From NCBI RefSeq assembly GCF_010095445.2, contig NZ_WFGV02000039.1:1-64000 (forward strand): a DNA stretch of 64,000 nucleotides. Reading direction: 5' to 3'. The DNA comes from Pseudomonas sp. TNT3 (lineage in GTDB: Bacteria; Pseudomonadota; Gammaproteobacteria; Pseudomonadales; Pseudomonadaceae). The position numbers were made by a program, and so were the translations under genes. Shown one piece after another: positions 55,519 through 63,253 of this stretch (the first letter of the stretch is position 1; every line of letters starts with the position of its first letter). The notes below the pieces were generated by a model. The model saw only the letters and a program-made list of their open reading frames with translations. It had not been told where the DNA came from and did not search any database.

Positions 55519-55857
55519 TCAGCGGCGGGTCAGTGGCTGCGCGGTGAACTTCACACCTGCCAGACCATGGGCAATCAACGCCCGAATATTGCCGTGGTCG
55601 CTACCCTCAGGCGTCGCAACCACCGAACGGTAATGCTCGCCGAACGCCAACAGGGCTTCTTCATCGCTCAAGCCTTCCAGCAGCGCCATGCCCAGGGTCT
55701 TGCACGATCCTTCGTTCTGCCCGGCAGCGTTCTCCACGCCACCGTTGTTGAACGCCTGGGGCTGATAGTCGTAACCGGCGGATATGAAGGACAGGGTGTC
55801 GGCAAAAACGTGTTCGCCGCTGTTGAGGCTGGCGCGCAGGGTGTTCAGATCACTCAT
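55519..55857 (-). CDS. HopJ-family protein
   Basis: A 112-aa protein of the HopJ type III effector family (MSDLNTLRAS start, LLEGLSDEEALLAFGEHYR core). The family name comes from a P. syringae effector, but members are widespread in bacteria without type III secretion and lack secretion evidence here. The function is unknown. The ATG at 55857 is chosen; longer in-frame sequence runs into the DUF1244 gene. It overlaps DUF1244 by 8 bases, so the two are coupled. Confidence 0.85.
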   Translation of the reverse strand: MSDLNTLRASLNSGEHVFADTLSFISAGYDYQPQAFNNGGVENAAGQNEGSCKTLGMALLEGLSDEEALLAFGEHYRSVVATPEGSDHGNIRALIAHGLAGVKFTAQPLTRR

Positions 55858-56146
55858 GGGGTTTTCCTTTGGCAAACGCCGCGTGTTGTTCGGCGCTGGC
55901 TTCTTGCTGGTATTGGGCTTTCCACTCGGCGTACGGCATGCCGTAGACGACTTCACGGGCGTCATCGAGGCTGACATCGATCTGGCGTTCGTCCGCTGCA
56001 GCCTTGTACCACTTGGACAGGCAATTACGGCAGAAACCGGAGAGGTTCATCAGGTCGATGTTCTGCACATCCTTGCGGCTATCAAGGTGGGCGACCAGCC
56101 GGCGGAAGGCGGCGGCTTCAAGTTCGAGGCGTTGTTGCTCGGTCAT
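55850..56146 (-). CDS. DUF1244 family protein
   Basis: A 98-aa protein of DUF1244. The conserved block NLSGFCRNCLSKWY has two Cys three apart and is the family hallmark; VVYGMPYAEWKAQYQ is also family-typical. No function is established. The ATG at 56146 (MTEQQRLEL) is chosen. It lies between folX upstream and the hopJ-like gene downstream on the same strand. Confidence 0.88.
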   Translation of the reverse strand: MTEQQRLELEAAAFRRLVAHLDSRKDVQNIDLMNLSGFCRNCLSKWYKAAADERQIDVSLDDAREVVYGMPYAEWKAQYQQEASAEQHAAFAKGKPHE

Positions 56147-56214
56147 GATGGGCTCTGGGCTACTGATTCGTGCGCGGAATGATAAAAGTCTGGCGAACAA
56201 TGCGCCAGACGCGG

Positions 56215-56586
56215 TCAGCGACTTGCCGCCAGCGTAATCGACACTGACTCGGCGAAACGCAAGGCGTGGGGCTTGTCGACTTCGACCTCGGCGTACAGCA
56301 CCGACTCGTTGACCATGATCAGATCGAGAATTTCCTGGGTCAGGCGTTCGAGCAGGGCAAAGCGGTTGCCCTCCACGTGAGCGATGATCGCTTTGGTGAT
56401 GGTGCGGTAGTTCAGCGCGTGATCGATATCGTTGTCACGCACCGCTTCCTGGGCCGCGTACAGGATGGTCAGATTGATCAGTACGTCTTGCTTGTTGAGG
56501 ATCTCGTCCTCGTTGATTCCGATGAAGGTGCGCAGACACAGGTCCTTGACCCGGATGCGTGCCATTCCTGGCTGAAGTTGTGGCAT
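56215..56586 (-). CDS. folX: Dihydroneopterin triphosphate 2'-epimerase
   Basis: FolX epimerises dihydroneopterin triphosphate to dihydromonapterin triphosphate. The 123-aa product has the FolB/FolX fold (IRVKDLCLRTFIGINEDE, VLINLTILY). Linkage to folE and folM points to the tetrahydromonapterin route, which in Pseudomonas supplies the cofactor of phenylalanine hydroxylase. FolB cannot be excluded by eye, but the gene trio favours FolX. It begins 2 bp after the folE stop. Confidence 0.88.
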   Translation of the reverse strand: MPQLQPGMARIRVKDLCLRTFIGINEDEILNKQDVLINLTILYAAQEAVRDNDIDHALNYRTITKAIIAHVEGNRFALLERLTQEILDLIMVNESVLYAEVEVDKPHALRFAESVSITLAASR

Positions 56587-56588
56587 TG

Positions 56589-57164
56589 CTACTTGCTCCG
56601 TCCAATCAATTGCAGGAATTCCTGGCGGGTATTGCTTGAGTCGCGGAAGGCGCCAAGCATCACCGAGGTGTTCATGGTTGAATTCTGTTTCTCGACGCCG
56701 CGCATCATCATGCACATGTGCTTCGCTTCAATGACCACTGCAACGCCGGCGGCGTTGGTCACCTGTTGCACTGCGTCGGCGATTTGCCGGGTCAGGTTTT
56801 CCTGGATTTGCAGGCGACGGGCGAACATGTCCACCAGCCGCGCGATTTTCGACAGGCCCAGCACCTTGCCTGTAGGAATATAAGCCACATGGGCCTTACC
56901 GATGAAGGGCAACAGGTGATGCTCGCACAACGAATACAGCTCGATATCGGCAACGATGATCATCTCATCGGTGTCCGAGGCGAACAGCGCACCGTTGACG
57001 ATCTCTTCGACACTTTGCTCGTAACCATGACAGAGGTACTGCATGGCCTTGGCGGCGCGTAGGGGTGTATCTCGCAGGCCTTCGCGTTCGGGGTTTTCGC
57101 CAAGACCGATGAGGATCTCGCGATAGCTCTCGGACAGGCAGTTCCGGGGCAGGGATAACGTCAT
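56589..57164 (-). CDS. folE: GTP cyclohydrolase I
   Basis: FolE converts GTP to dihydroneopterin triphosphate, the entry to folate and pterin synthesis. The 191-aa product has the zinc-site Cys/His in YSLCEHHLLPFIG and the C-terminal VQQVTNAAGVAVVIEAKHMCMMMRG block. It sits between folM and folX. In P. putida KT2440 folE is reported to be light-induced under control of LitR-like and LOV proteins, homologues of which lie about 1.6 kb away here. Confidence 0.95.
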   Translation of the reverse strand: MTLSLPRNCLSESYREILIGLGENPEREGLRDTPLRAAKAMQYLCHGYEQSVEEIVNGALFASDTDEMIIVADIELYSLCEHHLLPFIGKAHVAYIPTGKVLGLSKIARLVDMFARRLQIQENLTRQIADAVQQVTNAAGVAVVIEAKHMCMMMRGVEKQNSTMNTSVMLGAFRDSSNTRQEFLQLIGRSK

Positions 57165-57184
57165 GGTAGATCCTCGCGGGGCAC

Positions 57185-57895
57185 TTACTTGAGGTGCCTT
57201 CCGCCATTGACGGTCAGGGTCGTGCCGGTGACATAAGGGTTGTCGAGCAGATAGCGCAGGCTTTGGTAGATCACGTCGCTGCCGGGTTCGATGCCCAGCG
57301 CGGACTTTGCCAGCGCCTTGGCGCGGTACGCCGCGTCGTCGTCAGGGTTGAACAGTAGCAGGGCCGGCGCGATACCGTTGACCTTGATTGCCGGCGCGTA
57401 CTTTGCGGCGAAGGACAGCGTCAGGCTGTCGAGCCCGGCTTTGCTGGCGCAATAGCCAATATGCTTGCTGCTGCCCTTGCGTGTCACGTCATCGCTGATG
57501 TGCACGATGTCGGCGGGGCTTGAACGCTGGAGCAAGTCGACACAATGCAGGTTGATCAGGTATGGCGCCAGCATGTGAACGTTAAACATCCGGCTGAAGG
57601 CCACTGCGTCGGTGTCCGGGGTTTCGGCGAGCCATTCGGAGGCGTTGTGAATAATTGCCCGCAGGCAGTCGGTATGGGTTTTCAGTTCGGCGATGAACGC
57701 GAGGATGCCGGCTTCGCTGGAGAAATCCGCGAACACGGCCGTCGCGCCCAAGTCGCGCAAGGCCTGTACGCCTGGGCGTTCACTGCGGAAAGTGAAGATT
57801 ACCGCGTGGCCGTCTTCGAGCAAGCGCCGGGCACAGTGCAGGCCAACACGCTGACCTGCGCCGGTAATGAGAATAGGAGCTTCGGAAGAGGTCAT
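57185..57895 (-). CDS. folM: Dihydromonapterin reductase FolM (SDR family)
   Basis: FolM is a short-chain dehydrogenase that reduces dihydromonapterin to tetrahydromonapterin and can act as a minor dihydrofolate reductase. The 236-aa product has the NADP motif ITGAGQRVGLHCARRLL and the catalytic YCASKAGL (YxxxK). The ATG at 57895 is chosen. It is the first gene of folM-folE-folX, 20 bp before folE. Confidence 0.9.
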   Translation of the reverse strand: MTSSEAPILITGAGQRVGLHCARRLLEDGHAVIFTFRSERPGVQALRDLGATAVFADFSSEAGILAFIAELKTHTDCLRAIIHNASEWLAETPDTDAVAFSRMFNVHMLAPYLINLHCVDLLQRSSPADIVHISDDVTRKGSSKHIGYCASKAGLDSLTLSFAAKYAPAIKVNGIAPALLLFNPDDDAAYRAKALAKSALGIEPGSDVIYQSLRYLLDNPYVTGTTLTVNGGRHLK

Positions 57896-58017
57896 GAACG
57901 GCTCGCATCGCGGTGAGAGCAAAACTATACCAGCGACGAGGCAAGTCCACCCCTGTCCCGTATGCGCAAAGCTTGCTCACGATAGCCGTTCCGCTTCAGC
58001 ACCCGATGCCGAAAGGC

Positions 58018-58590
58018 TCAATGATTTTGCGTTGAGGTTTTCACGGACAAAGGTCGCGCCGGTGTGTTGTTCAGCCAGCCGGCCAGCAAACGGGTCGACA
58101 ACGGAATGAAGAGGTAAACCATCAACGGCGTCAGGCACAGCGTGCTGATGAACACTCGCGGCAACAGGCTCATCTCGCCGAGCAACGGTCCCACTGCATA
58201 GTTGAACAGCAATGAAACCGGGAAGAACGCCAGCCAGATCGCCACCGCTTGTTTCCAGCGAGGCGGACGGGCGCCGACGGCACCAAACCAGCCTTCGATA
58301 CCACTGACTCGATGCTCCGTGGGATGGGCGAACAAGTCGCTGCCGCGCTCAAGCCAGGCGGTGCGCGAGGCGGAGTGCTCCCATGCGTGCATGGTCTGCT
58401 CGTTTTCGAAGCGGAAGATGATCTGGAATTCGTTATCGCCGGGCGGCGGAGCAAGCACGCCTGAACCGAGATAACCCTGGAAGTCGGTGGCCAGCTGTTC
58501 GCCTTCGCGTAGCCAGGCCATCAGGTCCTGATAGCGGCCATCGGCGACGCGGCGCGCAACCATCAGCGTGACGGGTGAGGTAGACATCAT
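58018..58590 (-). CDS. Membrane-anchored antibiotic biosynthesis monooxygenase (ABM) domain protein
   Basis: The N-terminal about 100 residues form an ABM-type ferredoxin-like domain (TLMVARRVADGRYQDL, NEFQIIFRFENEQTMHAWEHS). The last 90 residues contain two membrane helices (about 123-142 and 150-172). Proteins with this layout are widespread, and the name does not imply antibiotic synthesis. Function is unknown. The start is 58590, or 58587 three bases later. It is upstream of folM on the same strand and divergent from the MerR regulator. Confidence 0.83.
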   Translation of the reverse strand: MMSTSPVTLMVARRVADGRYQDLMAWLREGEQLATDFQGYLGSGVLAPPPGDNEFQIIFRFENEQTMHAWEHSASRTAWLERGSDLFAHPTEHRVSGIEGWFGAVGARPPRWKQAVAIWLAFFPVSLLFNYAVGPLLGEMSLLPRVFISTLCLTPLMVYLFIPLSTRLLAGWLNNTPARPLSVKTSTQNH

Positions 58591-58766
58591 GTATCTCCGT
58601 AAGACAAATGCGTCACTCCGGGTAGGAGTTTCGCCAGACTCAGCACCGGGGTATTGGGCTGCGCCTTGAAACAAGCAAGGATTATTCCTGATTCTGGATA
58701 TTTCGCCAGTGTCTTTCATCGCTCATCAATGGCTTGGAAAGTCAGGGGCCTGGAGGAGTAGACTAC

Positions 58767-58780
58767 GTTCGATATCGAAC
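58767..58780. promoter_or_regulatory. Perfect 14-bp palindrome before the MerR/LitR-like gene
   Basis: GTTCGATATCGAAC is a perfect palindrome that ends 17 bases before the start at 58798. It could be an autoregulatory operator. It does not match the T(G/A)TACA direct-repeat consensus reported for PplR1 of P. putida. Confidence 0.5.
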
Positions 58781-58797
58781 ATGGAAGTGAACGCCAA

Positions 58798-59757
58798 ATG
58801 CCTGCACACACTGACATTGCACCCGATGCGTTGCACGCGCGCTCATTGGAACAGGAAGAGTTGTTCCCTATTCGTGAAGTCGCACGCCTGACCGGCATCA
58901 ACCCGGTCACTCTACGCGCCTGGGAGCGTCGCTATGGCCTGATTCAACCAACGCGCACCGAAAGCGGGCATCGGCTGTACTCGATGTCCGATATCGAAAA
59001 GGTTCGCAGCATCCTCGGCTGGATCGAACGCGGCGTTGCGGTCAGCAAGGTCGGCAAGATCCTGGCCAGGACCGAACCCCTTCAGGTGCTCGCGAAAATC
59101 ATTCCGGATGAACTGGTACAGGCCGATTACATTCAGTGGCAACAGCAAGTCCAGGCCGCGGTGAGTGCGTTTGACGAAGTGAAGCTCGAGCAGGTTTATG
59201 GGCAGATTTTCTCCAGTTACCCGCTTACGGTGGTCTTCCAGGACATCCTGATCCCGCTCTGGAAGCAACTGTTAAGGCGCCATGAGGCATTCGGTCAGAC
59301 CAGCGAGTGGCTTTTTCTGGATGGTTTTCTTCGTTCCCGAGTGTTGCAACGGCTGCTGCTGGTGCGTGTGCTGCAACCGCGTCGGGTCATTGTGTGTGCC
59401 TTGGATGAGCAGGTCCGCGAACTCGATGTGCTGATCACGGCGCTGTATCTCAGCCATGTCGACTCGGCGATGCAGTTGCTGTCGATCGGTCAACCATTCG
59501 ATGAACTGACGCTTGTCTGCGAAAGGGTAAAACCCCAGGCGCTGATCCTGGTGTCCAATCACGCCCCCGCTGCTGATTTGGCCCGTCGTCTGAACCGTCT
59601 GGTCCTGAGCCTGGATTGTCAATTGTTGCTGGCCGGTGATGCATCGGACCTGGCGCAGGAAAGCCTGGCCGGGTCGTCGGTCGGGTGTCTGGGTAATGAG
59701 GGGGCCGTGATGCGCCAGCGCTTGAAGCAGTTTCTGGCGGGTAATCTGGATACTTGA
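58798..59757 (+). CDS. MerR-family regulator, class II LitR/PplR-like
   Basis: A 319-aa regulator. Residues about 20-90 are a MerR winged helix (FPIREVARLTGINPVTLRAW, YGLIQPTRTESGHRLYS). The rest resembles the cobalamin-binding part of LitR/CarH, but the B12-ligating DxHxxG and the helical W-x9-EH signature are not visible. This matches the class II LitR proteins (PplR1-3) of P. putida, which do not need B12 and act with short LOV photoreceptors. A short LOV gene lies about 0.7 kb downstream. The likely role is blue-light-responsive repression or activation. Confidence 0.85.
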   Translation: MPAHTDIAPDALHARSLEQEELFPIREVARLTGINPVTLRAWERRYGLIQPTRTESGHRLYSMSDIEKVRSILGWIERGVAVSKVGKILARTEPLQVLAKIIPDELVQADYIQWQQQVQAAVSAFDEVKLEQVYGQIFSSYPLTVVFQDILIPLWKQLLRRHEAFGQTSEWLFLDGFLRSRVLQRLLLVRVLQPRRVIVCALDEQVRELDVLITALYLSHVDSAMQLLSIGQPFDELTLVCERVKPQALILVSNHAPAADLARRLNRLVLSLDCQLLLAGDASDLAQESLAGSSVGCLGNEGAVMRQRLKQFLAGNLDT

Positions 59758-59772
59758 TCGAACGATGCAGGA

Positions 59773-60378
59773 TCAGAGATGCAGGGCGGGGTGAGTCAGC
59801 CGATGCTGTTGAAGGATGAACTGGCGCAGGCGCTCGGTTTCGTCTTTGTCGCTCTGGCTCAACTGATAAGCGAAGAAGCCATTCTCGGTTTCTCGCTCAA
59901 ACGTGCCGCGCAACGCGATTCGTTCATAGCCTGAGGGGCTGAACCACAGCGAAAAATGCTTTGGCGGTTTGGTCTTGTTGCGCACTTCCAGCAAAATCCC
60001 TTTGAACGACACCTCATGCACCCACATCGTGCCGGGCTGGCCGTTGGCATTTTCCAGGGCCACCGGCTCCTCAAGGACCAGGCGCCACGGCCGGACCATG
60101 GGGCCATCTTCATAGATGCTGGGTACACCCAGGCGCAAATGCAGCGCGTGAAATTCGTCTTCCACCAGGTGCAGCGGAAAGGTCATTTGCTGATTTTCGA
60201 AGTTGGCCTGGATGGTGACTTGCTCATTCGCAGCAAGGCGCGTGAGCAAATCACGGATTTGCGAACCACCGTTAACGAGCAGGCTCGACGTCGCATCCCG
60301 CATATTGAGCTGCGGGTTGTGTTGCATGGTCTGGATGAAATCCAGCTCATCCTGGGTCAGGAGCGCGTCGCGGTGCAT
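59773..60378 (-). CDS. Flagellar-brake-like protein with degenerate PilZ domain
   Basis: A 201-aa protein with a YcgR-like N-terminal half and a C-terminal PilZ-like barrel. The second c-di-GMP motif is present as EVSFKG (D/NxSxxG type), but the first RxxxR is not seen; the nearest is RPWR. It may bind c-di-GMP weakly or not at all. The ATG at 60378 (MHRDALLT) is chosen over a TTG at 60432. It lies convergent with the MerR gene and downstream of the LOV gene on the same strand. Confidence 0.7.
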   Translation of the reverse strand: MHRDALLTQDELDFIQTMQHNPQLNMRDATSSLLVNGGSQIRDLLTRLAANEQVTIQANFENQQMTFPLHLVEDEFHALHLRLGVPSIYEDGPMVRPWRLVLEEPVALENANGQPGTMWVHEVSFKGILLEVRNKTKPPKHFSLWFSPSGYERIALRGTFERETENGFFAYQLSQSDKDETERLRQFILQQHRLTHPALHL

Positions 60379-60432
60379 GATCCACTCGAAGGATATAGTT
60401 ACAAAGTCACTGGTGATTGTAGTTAATGACAA

Positions 60433-60909
60433 TTATTTCGCGATTTTGTTTTGGCCATTCGTCGCATTTATTGCAGCAAGCTGCGCCTGGACCTCGGCGA
60501 GCTGCGCTTCCAGCTGCGCTACACGCTGCTGCGCTTTGACCTGGACGCTCACATCTTTCTGTACACCCACGAAATAGGTCATCCCGTCGCTTGGATTTTT
60601 TACTGTAGAAAGCGACAGTTCATTCCAGAATGGTGTGCCGTCCTTGCGATAATTGCGCAGGATTTCCCGGCAAGACCCGCCGCTTTTCAATGTCTGGCGA
60701 ATGATTTCAATGGCTTGCTGGTCACGGTCTCCTGACTGCAGAAAGCGGCAATCCTGATAAAGGATTTCTTCGCTGGTGTACCCGGTCAGCCGTTCGAAGG
60801 CCGGGTTCACGTAAATCAGGATGTTGTCCTGCTCACCTTCCTTCTCGGCAATGACGATACCGTCGTTGGAGGCGTTGATGACCAGTTGAAGCAGCTGTGC
60901 GTTGATCAT
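60433..60909 (-). CDS. Short LOV-domain blue-light photoreceptor (SB1/SB2-LOV type)
   Basis: A 158-aa protein made of one LOV (PAS) domain plus a C-terminal coiled-coil-like helix (about residues 125-155, rich in Gln/Ala/Leu). The photoactive cysteine lies in DCRFLQ at about residue 54, a variant of NCRFLQ also found in PpSB1-LOV; FMN contacts such as NYRKDGTPFWNEL are present. It has no effector domain, so it must signal through partners. In P. putida such proteins lie next to pplR genes and control light-inducible transcription, as here. Confidence 0.93.
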   Translation of the reverse strand: MINAQLLQLVINASNDGIVIAEKEGEQDNILIYVNPAFERLTGYTSEEILYQDCRFLQSGDRDQQAIEIIRQTLKSGGSCREILRNYRKDGTPFWNELSLSTVKNPSDGMTYFVGVQKDVSVQVKAQQRVAQLEAQLAEVQAQLAAINATNGQNKIAK

Positions 60910-61010
60910 TGAAGAATCCCTTCCTTTTTGATGACTAGCCGCATTCTAAAAGAACATTGCCAAGGCTGCTGTTAACATCCCGTTTTTTTATTCAGTACAG
61001 GATCAGATTG

Positions 61011-61466
61011 ATGAAAGTCGCCATCCTTTCCGGCTCGGTGTACGGCACGGCTGAAGAAGTCGCCCGCCACGCTGCAGGTATTTTGAAAGCCGCGGGCCAT
61101 GACGCCTGGTACAACCCTCGCGCCAGCCTGGCCGATGTCCAGGCCTTTGGCCCCGACGCTTTTCTGGCGGTGACGTCGACCACCGGCATGGGCGAGCTGC
61201 CCGATAATCTTCAGCCCTTGTACTTCGCCATCCGCGACCAGTTGCCGGCAGCCTGGCGTGGTTTGCCGGGGGCGGTGATCGGCCTGGGAGACGCCAGTTA
61301 CGGCGATACGTTCTGCGGCGGTGGCGAGATGATGCGCGAACTGTTCGGCGAATTGGGCATTCGCGAAGTGCTGCCGATGCTGCGTCTGGATGCCAGCGAA
61401 AGTGTGACCCCCGAAACCGACGCCGAGCCTTGGCTGGGGGAACTGGTCGACGCATTGCGTAACTGA
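61011..61466 (+). CDS. Flavodoxin (MioC-like)
   Basis: A 151-aa flavodoxin with the FMN phosphate-binding loop SGSVYGTAEEVARHAAG and the TSTTGMGELPDNL region. It probably transfers electrons in a reductase system. Redox partners are unknown. The ATG at 61011 is chosen over an upstream in-frame start. It is divergent from the LOV gene with about 100 bp between starts. Confidence 0.9.
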   Translation: MKVAILSGSVYGTAEEVARHAAGILKAAGHDAWYNPRASLADVQAFGPDAFLAVTSTTGMGELPDNLQPLYFAIRDQLPAAWRGLPGAVIGLGDASYGDTFCGGGEMMRELFGELGIREVLPMLRLDASESVTPETDAEPWLGELVDALRN

Positions 61467-61568
61467 CTCGCACGGCCATCAAGCTGGCTGCCAATGCAAC
61501 TACGCGAACCTCGGGGGCTGACTAGACTGCTGACACGTGCAAAACAATAAGAACAGGAGTTCCTTGTC

Positions 61569-62351
61569 GTGAGCGTAGCCCCCGTCCAGTCCCCCCCTAA
61601 CGTCAAAGAACAGGTCAGCGCTGCCGAGTGGCAGACTCGCGTCGATCTGGCTGCCTGCTATCGGTTGGTCGCCCAGCATGGCTGGGATGATCTGATCTTC
61701 ACGCACATCTCGGCCAAGGTGCCCGGCACTGAAGACTTCCTGATCAACCCGTATGGGCTGATGTTCCACGAGATCACTGCATCGAGTCTGGTCAAGGTCG
61801 ATCAGGCCGGGAACAAGCTGATGGACAGCCCCTACGAGATAAACCCGGCGGGATACACCATCCACAGCGCCGTGCATGAAGTTCGTCACGATGTTGTCTG
61901 TGTCTTGCACACCCACACGGCCGCCGGTGTCGCGGTGTCGGCGCAGAAGCAAGGCATTTTGCCGATCAGCCAACAGTCGTTGTTTGTCCTGTCCAGCCTG
62001 GCCTATCACGCCTACGAAGGTGTTGCGCTCAACCATGAAGAGAAAGCGCGGCTGCAGTCCGATCTGGGTGAAAGCAACTTCATGATGCTGCACAACCACG
62101 GGCTGATGACGTGCGGCAGCAGTATCGCTGACACCTTCCTGATGATGTTCATCTTCCAGCGCGCCTGCGACATCCAGGTGCTGGCGCAAAATGGTGGTGC
62201 CGAACTCATCGCCATCCAGCCGCAGATTCTGGCGGGGGCCAAGGCAATGATTGCAGGCGTCACCAAAAGTGCTCAAGGGATGGGTGGCGCACTGGCCTGG
62301 CCAGCGTTGCTACGCAAACTCGATCAACAAGACCCGGGTTATAAACTCTAA
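61569..62351 (+). CDS. Class II aldolase/adducin family protein
   Basis: A 260-aa protein with the class II aldolase metal motif (VLHTHTAAGVAVSA and a third His in HNHGLMTCG). This fold includes fuculose-phosphate aldolase and related lyases, but many family members have unknown substrates. It starts with a GTG at 61569 behind AGGAG. The stop overlaps the ATG of the alpha/beta hydrolase by one base (TAATG), so the two are coupled and may work in one catabolic step. Confidence 0.88.
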   Translation: MSVAPVQSPPNVKEQVSAAEWQTRVDLAACYRLVAQHGWDDLIFTHISAKVPGTEDFLINPYGLMFHEITASSLVKVDQAGNKLMDSPYEINPAGYTIHSAVHEVRHDVVCVLHTHTAAGVAVSAQKQGILPISQQSLFVLSSLAYHAYEGVALNHEEKARLQSDLGESNFMMLHNHGLMTCGSSIADTFLMMFIFQRACDIQVLAQNGGAELIAIQPQILAGAKAMIAGVTKSAQGMGGALAWPALLRKLDQQDPGYKL

Positions 62352-63253
62352 TGCCACTCGCCGAGATTCCCCTGTGTGTCTGGCGCAAACGCGGCCAGAC
62401 GTTTGATTTCCGTGGCCAATCCATTCGTTACTGGACGGCGGGGCAGGGTGAGCCGTTATTGCTCATCCATGGCTTTCCGACTGCCAGCTGGGACTGGCAT
62501 TACCTGTGGCAGCCGTTGGCGCAGCGTTATCGGGTGATTGCGTGCGACATGCTCGGTTTCGGCGATTCGGCAAAACCGGCGAACCACGAATACAGCCTGT
62601 TGGAGCAGGCCGATTTGCAGCAGGCACTGCTGGCGCACTTGAGCGTCAAGCAACCGGTGCACCTGCTGGCTCACGATTATGGCGACAGCGTTGCTCAGGA
62701 ACTGTTGGCCCGGCACTACGAAACGGGCATTGATCTGGCCAGCTGCGTGTTCCTCAATGGCGGCCTGTTTCCCGAAACCCATCGGCCGATACTCATGCAG
62801 AAGCTGTTGCTCAGCCCCTTGGGCTGGATGATCGGTCGCGCCTTTTCCCGGGATAGTCTGGTGAAGAGTTTTCGACAGATCTTCGGTCCACAGAGTCGAC
62901 CCAGCGAAAGCGAGATGGATGATTTCTGGAGCCTGATCGACACGAATCGCGGGCCACGGATCATGCACAAATTGATCAGCTACATTCCAGAGCGACGGGC
63001 GCAGCGAGATCGCTGGGTCACTGCGATGCAGCGCAATGAAGTGCCGGTGCGGGTGATCGACGGTGAAGCCGACCCGATTTCCGGCGGGCACATGGTCGAG
63101 CGCTATCGGGAGCTGATTCCAGACCCTGACACGGTGCTGTTGTCCGGTATCGGTCATTACCCGCAGATCGAGGCGCCTGCGCAGGTGCTCAAGCATTACC
63201 TGGATTTTCGCGACAACCTGGTTTCACCGACGCGCAAAGTGGCGTGTTCCTGA
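62351..63253 (+). CDS. Alpha/beta-fold hydrolase (haloalkane dehalogenase/epoxide hydrolase-like)
   Basis: A 300-aa alpha/beta hydrolase with HGFPTASWDWHYLW (oxyanion region), the nucleophile elbow HDYGDSV with Asp as nucleophile, and the catalytic His in GHYPQIEAP. An Asp nucleophile is typical of epoxide hydrolases and haloalkane dehalogenases rather than esterases. The substrate is unknown. It is coupled to the class II aldolase gene upstream. Confidence 0.88.
   Translation: MPLAEIPLCVWRKRGQTFDFRGQSIRYWTAGQGEPLLLIHGFPTASWDWHYLWQPLAQRYRVIACDMLGFGDSAKPANHEYSLLEQADLQQALLAHLSVKQPVHLLAHDYGDSVAQELLARHYETGIDLASCVFLNGGLFPETHRPILMQKLLLSPLGWMIGRAFSRDSLVKSFRQIFGPQSRPSESEMDDFWSLIDTNRGPRIMHKLISYIPERRAQRDRWVTAMQRNEVPVRVIDGEADPISGGHMVERYRELIPDPDTVLLSGIGHYPQIEAPAQVLKHYLDFRDNLVSPTRKVACS

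Noticed and set aside
55519..55857. Type III secretion effector role for the HopJ-like protein
   Set aside because: Only the family name suggests it; no hrp box or chaperone gene nearby, and the family is widespread in bacteria without type III secretion.
58018..58590. Antibiotic biosynthesis gene
   Set aside because: The ABM fold is named after antibiotic enzymes but is common in stress and quinone-related proteins; no biosynthetic neighbours.
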